From the NCBI RefSeq assembly GCF_002217475.1, contig NZ_MUHH01000042.1:1-64000 (forward strand): a stretch of DNA of 64,000 nt, in the 5' to 3' direction. The notes under the pieces were generated by a model that made no database searches, was not told where the DNA came from, and was given only the letters and a program-made list of their open reading frames with translations. This document shows, piece by piece, positions 26,176 through 34,657 of this stretch. The position numbers and the translations under genes are program-made. Position 1 is the first letter of the stretch. Each line of letters begins with the position of its first letter. This DNA comes from Flavobacterium tructae (GTDB lineage Bacteria; Bacteroidota; Bacteroidia; Flavobacteriales; Flavobacteriaceae).

Positions 26176-27534
26176 ATGCAAATGAGCACTTTCGAAAAAT
26201 TCAATCTCCCAAAATCAGTACAAAAAGCCATTGACGAACTAGGTTTTGTTACTCCTACCCCAATTCAGGAAAAATCTTTTTCAGTGATTATGTCTGGCCG
26301 TGACATGATGGGAATTGCACAAACCGGTACCGGTAAAACATTTGCTTACTTATTACCCCTTCTAAAGTTATACAAATTCACCAATACCAATACGCCTAAA
26401 ATTGTAATTCTGGTTCCAACCCGTGAATTAGTCGTTCAGGTAGTAGAAGAAGTAGAGAAATTAACCAAATACATGTCGGTTAAAACATTGGGAATTTTTG
26501 GTGGAGTAAACATCAATACACAGAAAAAAGCGGTGTATGAAGGTGTAGACATTTTAGTTGGAACACCAGGTAGAACAATGGATTTAGCGTTGGATGCCGT
26601 AGTACGTTTTGATGAAACTCAGAAATTAGTTATTGATGAGTTTGATGAAATGCTGAATTTAGGTTTCCGTACGCAATTGACCGCTCTTTTGGCGATGATG
26701 AAAACCAAACGTCAAAACATTCTGTTCTCAGCAACCATGACCGATGAAGTTGATGCTGTACTGAATGACTTCTTTGACTTTCCGGAAGAGGTAACACTTG
26801 CTGCTTCGGGAACTCCTTTGGAAAAAATTACACAGATTACTTATAATGTTCCGAATTTCAATACCAAAGTAAATTTGCTGAAACATTTACTAGAAACTAA
26901 TGAAAGCATGGAACGTGTTTTGGTTTTCGTAAACAATAAAAAGATTTCGGACATGCTTCATACCCGAATCGAAGAGGATTTTGAAGGTCAGTTTGGAGTA
27001 ATTCACTCTAATAAATCTCAAAATTACCGTTTGAGTACCATGGCAGAATTTCAGGAAGGCAATCTTCGCGGATTAATCACCACCGATATTATGGCCAGAG
27101 GTTTAGACATTTCTAACATTTCCCACGTTATTAACTTTGAACTTCCTGAATTCCCTGAATTGTACATGCACAGAATCGGGCGTACAGGTCGTGCAGATGC
27201 TACCGGAACTGCTATTAGTTTTATCACACCACGTGAAGAAGAATTCAAAATTGAAGTTGAAGTATTAATGAATCAGGAACTGGAAATTGCCGATTTCCCT
27301 GAAGAAGTTGAAATTTCAACCAAATTAATCGAACCTGAAAAAGACAAGCAGCCTATTAAGTTCTTAATGAAAAAACCAAAACTTGAGGGTGACGGTGCGT
27401 TTCACGAAAAATCGAAAAAGAACAAAAAAGTCAATCTTGGTGGTCCGTCTAAAACCAAAAAGAAAACCCACGGATCTGTCAATCGAAACATGTTAAAAAC
27501 GAGAGATAAGAAAAGGAAGGATAAGGATAAATAG
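26176..27534 (+). CDS. DEAD-box RNA helicase with DEFD motif II
   Basis: 452 residues, ATP-dependent RNA helicase. The motifs in order are the Q motif (GFVTPTPIQ), motif I AQTGTGKT, Ia PTRELVVQ, Ib VGTPGRTMD, motif II VIDEFDEML, III SATMTDE, IV VLVFVNNKKISD, V TTDIMARGLDI and VI HRIGRTGRAD. Motif II reads DEFD and not DEAD, an unusual but conservative change. The C-terminal ~60 residues are a Lys-rich disordered tail likely to bind RNA. It has its own promoter and is followed by a terminator flanked by octamer repeats. Confidence 0.93.
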   Translation: MQMSTFEKFNLPKSVQKAIDELGFVTPTPIQEKSFSVIMSGRDMMGIAQTGTGKTFAYLLPLLKLYKFTNTNTPKIVILVPTRELVVQVVEEVEKLTKYMSVKTLGIFGGVNINTQKKAVYEGVDILVGTPGRTMDLALDAVVRFDETQKLVIDEFDEMLNLGFRTQLTALLAMMKTKRQNILFSATMTDEVDAVLNDFFDFPEEVTLAASGTPLEKITQITYNVPNFNTKVNLLKHLLETNESMERVLVFVNNKKISDMLHTRIEEDFEGQFGVIHSNKSQNYRLSTMAEFQEGNLRGLITTDIMARGLDISNISHVINFELPEFPELYMHRIGRTGRADATGTAISFITPREEEFKIEVEVLMNQELEIADFPEEVEISTKLIEPEKDKQPIKFLMKKPKLEGDGAFHEKSKKNKKVNLGGPSKTKKKTHGSVNRNMLKTRDKKRKDKDK

Positions 27535-27541
27535 ATTTTTT

Positions 27542-27683
27542 TAGATACTAAGCTTCTAAGTTGCTGAGGTTCTAAGTTACAAAAAACAAAAGCTCAAAAA
27601 AACGGAATTGCTTAATTCTATTTTTTTGAGCTTTTTTACTTTTCCATAACCACAATCTTAGCGGCTTAGTAACTTAGTACCTC
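27542..27683. repeat. Second octamer-periodic inverted repeat enclosing a terminator
   Basis: Left arm 27542-27580: TAGATACT, AAGCTTCT, AAGTTGCT, GAGGTTCT, AAGTTAC. Right arm 27657-27683, minus strand: GAGGTACT, AAGTTACT, AAGCCGCT, AAG. The phase and consensus (RAGNNNCT) match the element at 16405-16595, and again the arms flank an intrinsic terminator. Confidence 0.75.
27588..27637. terminator. Intrinsic terminator between converging genes
   Basis: AAAAGCTCAAAAAAA pairs with TTTTTTTGAGCTTTT. T-runs occur on both strands, serving the helicase and lactonase genes. Confidence 0.82.
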
Positions 27684-27689
27684 AATAAA

Positions 27690-28802
27690 CTATATTCTCG
27701 TAAAAACCAACCCCACCGGAGAGCACAACCCGATTCTCTTGCCTGTATCGGTTAATTTCCCGGTCGTTTTATCTCTTTTAAAAATAATAATATCATTCGT
27801 GTATTGATGCCCTACTAAAAGAAAATTACCCGTAGGATCAATCGCAAAATCTCTTGGGCCTTTTCCCAGCGTACTCACCTGCTCTACCAATTCAATCCCT
27901 CCATTTTTCTGAATCTTATAAACGGAAACAGAATTTGCATCGACACGATCTGAAACGTATAAAAATGCTCCGTCAGGCGAAATTTTGATGGCTGCTGCTC
28001 CGGTTCCTCCTTTAAATCCTTTTGGCAAAATGCTGGTCTCTGCAATTACTTTCAGATTTCCGTTTGGGTCAAAACTAAAAGTCGTCAGAGTACCGTCTAA
28101 TTCCTGAACCAAATACACAAATTTACCGTCTTTACTAAACGTCAAATGCCTTGGTCCGCTTCCCGGTTTTACATCTACAGCCCCCTTCAATGTTAAGATT
28201 TCATTTTTAGAATTCGGATTGTATTTATACACAAAAACTTTATCCAGACCTAAGTCATTAGACAAAACAAACTTTTTATCAGGGGAATAAGCCACCATAT
28301 GTACGTGTGCTTTTTCCTGACGCGCTGCATTAATTCCTTTCCCTTCATGCTGAACTAACTGCTGTGCTTCAGAAATACTTCCATCGGTATTTTTCTTAAA
28401 AACAGCAATATTTCCACCCGAATAATTCGCGACAAGCACATTTTTATCATCATTAATCAAATGACAGGGATCGGCACCCAACGCATCATTTTTATTTAGA
28501 AAAGTTAATTTTCCAGATCCTGCGTCATAACCAAAAGCACTAACAGAACTGTGAGTCCCGTTTTCGTTTACGGCATACACAAACTTATTGTCTGCTGAAA
28601 CCGACAAATAACTCGGGCTTACTACATTTTCGGAGGAACTTTTCAATTTAAAATCACCGGAATCGGCATTAAAATCATAAACGTAAATTCCGTTACTCTG
28701 ACAAGTATTCGTGTAAGTTCCTACCAACAAATTAAATTTGTTCTGAGCCTGTAAACCTGCACAGGACAAAGCAGAAAAAAGCAGTATATATAATCTTTTC
28801 AT
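27690..28802 (-). CDS. Secreted lactonase-family beta-propeller protein
   Basis: A 370-residue protein of the lactonase (YbhE/6-phosphogluconolactonase) family, a seven-bladed beta-propeller. The signal peptide MKRLYILLFSALSCAGLQAQ places it in the periplasm, which differs from the cytosolic Pgl enzyme, so the substrate may be another lactone or surface sugar. Family sequences are LVGTYTNTCQSNGIYVYDF, GSGPRHLTFSKDGKFVYLVQE, GAAAIKISPDGAFLYVSDR and GKGPRDFAIDPTGNFLLVGHQ. The frame is open to 28910, but the residues before Met37 are not signal-like, so ATG 28802 is used. Confidence 0.87.
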   Translation of the reverse strand: MKRLYILLFSALSCAGLQAQNKFNLLVGTYTNTCQSNGIYVYDFNADSGDFKLKSSSENVVSPSYLSVSADNKFVYAVNENGTHSSVSAFGYDAGSGKLTFLNKNDALGADPCHLINDDKNVLVANYSGGNIAVFKKNTDGSISEAQQLVQHEGKGINAARQEKAHVHMVAYSPDKKFVLSNDLGLDKVFVYKYNPNSKNEILTLKGAVDVKPGSGPRHLTFSKDGKFVYLVQELDGTLTTFSFDPNGNLKVIAETSILPKGFKGGTGAAAIKISPDGAFLYVSDRVDANSVSVYKIQKNGGIELVEQVSTLGKGPRDFAIDPTGNFLLVGHQYTNDIIIFKRDKTTGKLTDTGKRIGLCSPVGLVFTRI

Positions 28803-29013
28803 AATCCTTGAATTGTTTTTAGATACGCTAAAATAACGAATAATATCTTCTCTAATCCTATTTTTTGTTACAAATAGGCCTGCAAAAGTTAGATTTTTCA
28901 GACGATGCAAACAGTTTCTACAACAAAAAACGATCTAAATTCATTAAAAAGAATAGCCAACGGCGTTTGCTTATAATCTGCTCTATAACTGATAAGGTTT
29001 GAGTAAAAATTTG

Positions 29014-29021
29014 TATTTTTG
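29014..29021 (+). promoter_or_regulatory. -7 element for the BatA-like gene
   Basis: TATTTTTG, 51 bases before the ATG. A TTTG at 28998-29001 is too close to be a standard -33 box. Confidence 0.45.
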
Positions 29022-29071
29022 ACCAGTGTCTTCGCGAAAAATAAAACGTAGTGAAGTAAATCGAAGCCCGA

Positions 29072-31000
29072 ATGCATTTTAAACATCCCGAAATTCTATA
29101 CTTTCTGTTCTTGTTAATTGTTCCAATTTTGGTTCACTTATTTCAATTACGACGTTTTAAAACCTCTTTTTTTACTAATGTCCGCTTCCTGAAAGAGATC
29201 TCTGTTCAAACCCGAAAGAGCTCAAAAATCAAAAAGCGATTGTTATTAGCCACCCGCTTACTGCTATTAACTTGTTTTATTCTGGCTTTTGCCCAGCCTT
29301 TTTTTGAGGCCAAAGACAGTAAAAATGCTGCCAATGAAATGTACATCGTTCTTGATAATTCGTTTAGTATGCAGGCGAAAGGAAAAAAAGGAGAACTGCT
29401 AAAACGTGCCGTGCAGGAACTTCTTGAAAACACGCCCGAAACTGCCTCTTTTTCACTGTTGACTAACACTGAAAACTATTGGAATACCGATATCAAATCA
29501 TCAAAAAGCGCACTGCAAAACCTAAAATACAGCGCCACACCTTTTGAACTTCCGTCAATAATAGCAAAGATCAAAGCGCATAAATCTGCTCACAAAAAAG
29601 ATATTGTGATTATTACCGATGCGGTAGGTCTTACCGGGAAGGATATAAAAAACCTTGACACCGAAGAGAAACCTTATTTTATTATTCCGGAAGCGGAACA
29701 GAAAAATAATATTGCCATTGACAGTGTTTTTATCAATCAGACGCTGGAGAATTTCTACGAGATAAGTGTTAATCTCTCTGCTTACGGAGAAGATTTCAAA
29801 CCTGTTTCGATGGCCTTGTACAATCAAAATAAACTGATTGCCAAAACCATTATCCATTTTGATGCAAAGAAAAAGAAAATAGACTTTACCATTCCAAAAG
29901 AAGCTTTTCATGGTTACGTTGTTATTGAAGACAATGGATTGGCATACGACAACAAGCTTTATTTCAGCATCCTGAAAACAAAGAAAACAAACATCATCAG
30001 TATTGGTGAACCTGAAAAAAGTAATTTCTTATCCCGAATTTATACATCGGCAGAATTCAACTACAACAACTATTCGATCAGCAACCTGGATTACAACAGT
30101 TTAGATAAACAAAATACCATTATTCTAAACGAACTGACAGAAGTTCCTCAGGCCTTACAAACTACCTTAAAAGCATTTGTCGCTAAAGGAGGTAATTTAG
30201 TAGTGATTCCATCCGAAAAAACTGTTATTTCTAATCTGAATTCTTTCTTGGGTAATTTCGGAAAAATTCAGTTTACTACTCTTGAAAACAAAGCGAAATT
30301 AATCACCAAAATCAATTTTGATCATCCCCTATTCTCTGGTGTGTTTGAGAACAAAATCACGAACTTTCAATACCCAAAAACAAACAGTTCTTTTGGTATT
30401 TCAAGTCCGTACCCAGCCGTTTTATCCTACGAAGACCAAAGCGTATTTGTAACAGCCATTCAAAATCCGGTTTCGGGAATTACGGTCTTTACAGCACCTA
30501 TTAATGCAACAAATTCAAACTTTCAGCAATCTCCTTTGATTGTTCCTTTATTTTACAAAATGGGGCAAAACAATCAAAAAACCGGAGTTAACGCTTTGAT
30601 TATCGGCAGTAATCAGCCCTATTTTGTCGATGTATTATTAACGAAAGACGCTATTTTGGAAGTAAAAGGAAATGATGATTCCTTTATCCCCATTCAGCAA
30701 ATACTAAACAACAAAGTTAAACTCACCTTTAATGATTTCCCAGAAACAGCTGGAAATTATAGTGTTTTTGACCGAAAAGAATGGGTCGAAAATCTAAGTT
30801 TTAATTACAAAAGAAGCGAAAGTGACCTGAGTCAGGTAAACACCAATGTGGTTTCAGATTTTAAAACAGCAGATACGATTTCAACCATTTTTAACACCTT
30901 ACAAACGGAGCGAACAGACAGCCAAATTTGGAAATGGTTTGTTATCTTTGCACTGTTATTTTTAGCATTAGAAATGGCAATAATAAAATTTGTAAAGTAG
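29072..31000 (+). CDS. BatA-domain/vWA membrane protein
   Basis: 642 residues. It opens with the BatA (aerotolerance regulator N-terminal) signature: HPEILYFLFLLIVPILVHLFQLRRF, then FTNVRFL and a second helix at about 58-76. A von Willebrand A domain follows with an intact MIDAS start DNSFS (DxSxS). A long extracytoplasmic beta-rich region leads to a C-terminal membrane helix (KWFVIFALLFLALEMAIIKF). BatA-E proteins are linked to stress tolerance and envelope homeostasis in Bacteroidota. This copy stands apart from any visible moxR/batB-E genes. It has its own -7 element. Confidence 0.88.
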   Translation: MHFKHPEILYFLFLLIVPILVHLFQLRRFKTSFFTNVRFLKEISVQTRKSSKIKKRLLLATRLLLLTCFILAFAQPFFEAKDSKNAANEMYIVLDNSFSMQAKGKKGELLKRAVQELLENTPETASFSLLTNTENYWNTDIKSSKSALQNLKYSATPFELPSIIAKIKAHKSAHKKDIVIITDAVGLTGKDIKNLDTEEKPYFIIPEAEQKNNIAIDSVFINQTLENFYEISVNLSAYGEDFKPVSMALYNQNKLIAKTIIHFDAKKKKIDFTIPKEAFHGYVVIEDNGLAYDNKLYFSILKTKKTNIISIGEPEKSNFLSRIYTSAEFNYNNYSISNLDYNSLDKQNTIILNELTEVPQALQTTLKAFVAKGGNLVVIPSEKTVISNLNSFLGNFGKIQFTTLENKAKLITKINFDHPLFSGVFENKITNFQYPKTNSSFGISSPYPAVLSYEDQSVFVTAIQNPVSGITVFTAPINATNSNFQQSPLIVPLFYKMGQNNQKTGVNALIIGSNQPYFVDVLLTKDAILEVKGNDDSFIPIQQILNNKVKLTFNDFPETAGNYSVFDRKEWVENLSFNYKRSESDLSQVNTNVVSDFKTADTISTIFNTLQTERTDSQIWKWFVIFALLFLALEMAIIKFVK

Positions 31001-31015
31001 TTCTTTTAGCTTGTA

Positions 31016-31104
31016 TGTCATTTCGACGTAAGGAGAAATCACACTTGCTGAGAACGCACTGCACAGAATATTGAAATGCGATTTCTCCTTACGTCGAAAT
31101 GACA
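31016..31104. repeat. Inverted repeat with 25-bp perfect arms
   Basis: TGTCATTTCGACGTAAGGAG plus AAATC at 31016-31040 is exactly complementary to 31080-31104; the loop is 39 bases. It fits a family of CATTTCGAC...GGAGAAATC hairpins I recall from many flavobacterial spacers, and resembles the 7327-7445 element. It starts 15 bases after the BatA-like stop and could terminate or protect that mRNA. Confidence 0.85.
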
Positions 31105-31143
31105 AACGAGAATCTGTAAAATAATAAATAAATTTCTCTACAT

Positions 31144-32400
31144 ATGAAAATAATCATCCGAAGCGCCAAAATAATCGATTCAGAGAGTCCGTTTCACAAT
31201 CAGACCGTTGATCTTTTAATTGCAGATGGTTTAATTGAAAAAATAGGAACTTCACTTCCTGAAATTGATAATGCAAAAGAGGTAAAATTTGATCACTTAC
31301 ATCTTTCTCAAGGTTGGTTTGACAGCAGCGTTTCTTTTGGAGAGCCGGGTTACGAAGACAGAGAAACGATCGCCAACGGCTTGAATGTTGCTGCAAAAAG
31401 CGGTTTTACAGCCGTTGCTCTTCAACCCAACTCCTTCCCTGTAATTGACAACCAATCACAGGTAAATTTTGTAAAAAATAAAGCAAACGGTTTTGCTACT
31501 GAACTTTTCCCAATTGGAGCTTTAACTAAAGCCAGCGAAGGAAAAGATATGGCTGAGCTTTACGATATGAAAAATGCCGGAGCTGTTGCTTTTGGAGACT
31601 ACAACAAAAGTATCGACAATGCCAATGTACTTAAAATTGCTTTACAATATGTACAGGATTTTGATGGTTTAGTGATTACTTATGCACAAGACCCTAATTT
31701 AAAAGGAAATGGTGTTGCTAATGAAGGAATCGTTTCAACAAGATTAGGACTTAAAGGAATTCCTGCTTTGGCAGAAGAACTACAAGTTGCAAGAAACTTA
31801 TTTCTATTAGAATATACCGGTGGAAAATTACACATCCCGACCGTCTCTACTGCAAAAACTGTCGCATTGATTCAAGAAGCAAAAGCAAAAGGCTTGCAAG
31901 TTACTTGCAGTGTCGCTGTACATCATCTGGTACTAACCGATGAAAAACTGGAAGAATTTGACACCCGTTTTAAAGTAACGCCACCACTACGAAGCGAAAC
32001 AGACAGAAAAGCTCTTTTAAACGCAGTTTTGGACGGAACTATTGATATAATTACTTCCGATCATAATCCAATTGATATTGAATTCAAAAAAATGGAATTC
32101 GACACCGCTAAAAACGGAACAATTGGTCTGGAAAGTGCTTTTGGTGCTTTATTAACGGTACTGCCTTTAGAAACTGTAATTGAAAAATTAACGTTGGGCA
32201 AAACGGTTTTCGGAATTGAAAACAGTGTCATAGCCGAAGGTTCAAAAGCCAACTTCACTTTCTTTACTCCGGAAGGAAAATCAACTTTCACAAAAGAAAA
32301 GATTCTATCCAAATCTAAAAACTCTGCTTTTTTAGGAGCAGAAATCAAAGGTTCTGTTTATGGAATATTCAATCAAAATCAACTTGTTACCTCTAAATAA
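31144..32400 (+). CDS. Dihydroorotase-like protein lacking metal ligands
   Basis: 418 residues with the amidohydrolase fold and full-length similarity to class I dihydroorotase (pyrimidine synthesis). The metal-binding motif, normally DxHVHFREPG, reads DSSVSFGEPG (residues 60-69), so both histidines are Ser. The His expected in the HxED strand is Tyr180 (ITYAQDP), and the His expected in the HISHVSTA-type loop is Thr233 (HIPTVSTA). Asp306 in TSDHNP is kept. With four ligands missing it is probably catalytically inactive, as are the dihydroorotase-like partners of some aspartate transcarbamoylases. A separate active PyrC would be expected elsewhere. It ends five bases before the next gene. Confidence 0.88.
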   Translation: MKIIIRSAKIIDSESPFHNQTVDLLIADGLIEKIGTSLPEIDNAKEVKFDHLHLSQGWFDSSVSFGEPGYEDRETIANGLNVAAKSGFTAVALQPNSFPVIDNQSQVNFVKNKANGFATELFPIGALTKASEGKDMAELYDMKNAGAVAFGDYNKSIDNANVLKIALQYVQDFDGLVITYAQDPNLKGNGVANEGIVSTRLGLKGIPALAEELQVARNLFLLEYTGGKLHIPTVSTAKTVALIQEAKAKGLQVTCSVAVHHLVLTDEKLEEFDTRFKVTPPLRSETDRKALLNAVLDGTIDIITSDHNPIDIEFKKMEFDTAKNGTIGLESAFGALLTVLPLETVIEKLTLGKTVFGIENSVIAEGSKANFTFFTPEGKSTFTKEKILSKSKNSAFLGAEIKGSVYGIFNQNQLVTSK

Positions 32401-32405
32401 TTACA

Positions 32406-32732
32406 ATGAACAATTCAATTGAAAAGGGAAAACCAATCGCTATCACCAGTTATATTTTGATTATTGGGGTACTAATTGCAATGTCGATGAACTCTGAAGA
32501 CAAAAACAGCTTTGCTTCATTTCACATTCGTCAGGCATTAGGACTTTCCCTGACCTTTATTTCATTCGGAGCCATCATCAGCAATTTTGACAGCTTCTTT
32601 ATTACTTTCCCAATGTGGATTTGTATTTCGATTTTATGGACTTACGGCATTTTTACCGCCATTCAGGGACAAACAAAACCAATTCCATTAGTGGGAGAGC
32701 TTTTCCAAAAATGGTTTCAAAAAATAGGGTAA
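32406..32732 (+). CDS. Small membrane protein, DUF4870-like
   Basis: A 108-residue protein with three predicted membrane segments (about 13-29, 46-62 and 66-86). FASFHIRQALGLSLTF resembles the xxFHxxQA motif of DUF4870/Tic20-like proteins. It follows the dihydroorotase-like gene by 5 bases and so is co-transcribed, without an evident functional link. Assignment rests on topology and one motif. Confidence 0.7.
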   Translation: MNNSIEKGKPIAITSYILIIGVLIAMSMNSEDKNSFASFHIRQALGLSLTFISFGAIISNFDSFFITFPMWICISILWTYGIFTAIQGQTKPIPLVGELFQKWFQKIG

Positions 32733-32841
32733 ATTTTAAATTACAATTAGAAAAAATCCAAATTTTAAATTCCAAATTCCAACAACAATGGTTTTAAGAT
32801 TTTAATCGCTTCTTTTATCAAACTGTACAAGTATAAAGCTT

Positions 32842-32865
32842 GTCAGGCTGAGCGAAGTCGAAGCC
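32842..32865 (+). repeat. Dispersed 24-bp repeat, copy 2
   Basis: Begins GTCAGGCTGAGCGAAG and is identical to the reverse complement of 7460-7483. Here it is flanked by CTT and by CGACAAG, so CTTGTC...GACAAG forms a short stem around it. Confidence 0.75.
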
Positions 32866-32922
32866 CGACAAGTTTTATCTTAATACAACTTACATTTTAC
32901 AACTCACATCTTACAATTAAAA

Positions 32923-33567
32923 ATGAATCTATCTCTAGAATATAAAATACAAGAACCAAAAGTTATCTTAGACAAAAATCCTGTTTTAATTTTATTACAC
33001 GGATACGGCAGCAACGAAGCCGATTTGTTCTCATTTGCAACCGAACTTCCTGATCACTATTACATTATTTCAGCCAGGGCACCTTATGATTTACAATATG
33101 GCGCTTACGCCTGGTATGCGATTAACTTTGATGCAGATCAGAATAAATTTTCTGACAATGAACAAGCAAAAACCTCCCGTGATGTAATTGCCGGCTTTAT
33201 TGATGAATTAACGACTAACTACCCTATTGATCCTAATAACGTAACTTTGGTTGGTTTCAGCCAGGGATCCATTTTGAGTTATTCCGTTGCACTTTCATAT
33301 CCCGAAAAAGTACAGCGTGTAGTGGCGATGAGTGGTTATTTTAATGAAGATATCATCAAAGACGATTATGATAAAAATGACTTTAAAAACCTAAAATTCT
33401 TTGCCTCACACGGAACTGTCGATCAGGTAATCCCAATCGAATGGGCCAGAAAAACGTCTGCAATTTTAGAACATTTGAATATTCCAATCACCTACAAAGA
33501 ATATCCGGTTGGACATGGTGTTGCTCCGCAAAATTTCTTTGACTTTAAGAATTGGCTGACGGAATAG
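32923..33567 (+). CDS. Alpha/beta hydrolase, phospholipase/carboxylesterase family
   Basis: A 214-residue cytosolic serine esterase. The oxyanion-hole loop is LLHGYGSNEADL, the nucleophile elbow GFSQGS, the acid Asp in SHGTVDQVIP and the catalytic His in PVGHGVAPQ near the C-terminus. This triad and length match the abhydrolase_2 group of short-chain carboxylesterases/lysophospholipases. The substrate is unknown. It has no signal peptide. It is separated from the gene upstream by 190 bases that include the 24-bp repeat. Confidence 0.9.
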   Translation: MNLSLEYKIQEPKVILDKNPVLILLHGYGSNEADLFSFATELPDHYYIISARAPYDLQYGAYAWYAINFDADQNKFSDNEQAKTSRDVIAGFIDELTTNYPIDPNNVTLVGFSQGSILSYSVALSYPEKVQRVVAMSGYFNEDIIKDDYDKNDFKNLKFFASHGTVDQVIPIEWARKTSAILEHLNIPITYKEYPVGHGVAPQNFFDFKNWLTE

Positions 33568-33585
33568 TTTTCAGTAAAAAGTAAA

Positions 33586-33631
33586 ATGTGAGATGTAAAA
33601 ATGATTGGTTTATCAGTTTTACATCTCACAT
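33586..33631. terminator. Hairpin between converging genes
   Basis: ATGTGAGATGTAAAA and TTTTACATCTCACAT pair perfectly (15 bp, 16-base loop). The flanks are AT-rich without a clean T-run, so it may be a terminator or a repeat-type hairpin. Confidence 0.55.
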
Positions 33632-33661
33632 CAAAAGCTATAAAAGTCGAAACGTTATAAT

Positions 33662-34093
33662 CTATTCGCCTGTATAGATAATTTTACCATTCTTTTTCAG
33701 CACATAACCTTTCCAGGCAATTAATTGATAATCATCCTTTACCCAAGGCTCTCCTTCTGATTTTCTTTCTAAAAGGATTACTTCATCTTGAGTATCCAGA
33801 AAAAGCTCTGCTTTATTTCCGTCAAAAATAACATAAGCTACAGTGGAATATGTTTTTCCATCTTCGGCATGAGCTAATTTTGTACCGACTTCAAAAAGAC
33901 GAACACATTCTTTCTTAAGAGCCGACCAGGTGTAACCCGCAGAAGGTTTACATCCATGAGCATCCGAATCTCCTCCAACAACAGCTGGTTTAACTTCTTC
34001 TTTCTTTTCAGAATTTTTATTCTCTTCAGCGACTTTCTTTCCGCAAGAAAATGAAAGTCCCGCAATAATAGCAAGCAAAAACACCTTTTTCAT
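33662..34093 (-). CDS. Putative lipoprotein
   Basis: 143 residues; signal peptide with lipobox FSCG (Cys17), then a Lys/Glu-rich linker and a compact domain beginning GCKPSAGYTWSALKKECVRLFE. The paired cysteines in that stretch may form a disulphide. The domain is probably exposed in the periplasm or on the cell surface. I do not recognise the family with confidence. It is 47 bases downstream of the next gene on the same strand and may share its transcript. Confidence 0.72.
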   Translation of the reverse strand: MKKVFLLAIIAGLSFSCGKKVAEENKNSEKKEEVKPAVVGGDSDAHGCKPSAGYTWSALKKECVRLFEVGTKLAHAEDGKTYSTVAYVIFDGNKAELFLDTQDEVILLERKSEGEPWVKDDYQLIAWKGYVLKKNGKIIYTGE

Positions 34094-34140
34094 AAGTCGA
34101 ATATTTAGTTAAACTGGTCTGAAAGTAAGAAAAGAGCTTC

Positions 34141-34644
34141 TTACTTTTGATACAGCCAGGTTTGGTTTACCTCAAAAGTAATACTTTCGTCATCATTAAC
34201 AAAGTACTTCAACAATACTTCTCCCCACATTTCACCATTGCTGTAATCTGCAATAATCCATCTGTGATTTAAAATTTTCACCTTATTGATGATAAATTTA
34301 TTCGGACCAATTTTGTCTTGTCCGGTATAAGGATTCCCGTTGGGGTTTGCATTTAAATCCAATAGTTTCTCTGTTACCAACGGAATTAGTTTTTCATATA
34401 AAATAACTTTTCCTCCGGTTGCACTATTGTCAAAATAATTCTGTGCATTTTCATTGTGCTCCAAAGAAAAATAATCTGCTTCCGCCAATTTTGTTGACAC
34501 CAAATTAATACTGTCTCTCAGCTTTTTGGTCGTTTTTACATATCTGTCCTGCTCAAATTTTACTTCGCTGCTGTAAAACATATAGGTAAAAACATTCATT
34601 AATATCGCAAGGATAAAAAGGTAAAGCATTAAGGATTTTTTCAT
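34141..34644 (-). CDS. Hypothetical membrane-anchored protein
   Basis: 167 residues with one N-terminal membrane helix (about 5-24), a coiled-coil-like segment (KTTKKLRDSINLVSTKLAEA) and a C-terminal beta-rich domain with KVKILNHRWIIADYSNGEMW and VNQTWLYQK. The architecture suggests a periplasmic domain tethered to the inner membrane. Not recognised. It starts 13 bases after the MBL-fold hydrolase stop, so the two form an operon. Confidence 0.72.
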   Translation of the reverse strand: MKKSLMLYLFILAILMNVFTYMFYSSEVKFEQDRYVKTTKKLRDSINLVSTKLAEADYFSLEHNENAQNYFDNSATGGKVILYEKLIPLVTEKLLDLNANPNGNPYTGQDKIGPNKFIINKVKILNHRWIIADYSNGEMWGEVLLKYFVNDDESITFEVNQTWLYQK

Positions 34645-34657
34645 TTTTGTAATATAA

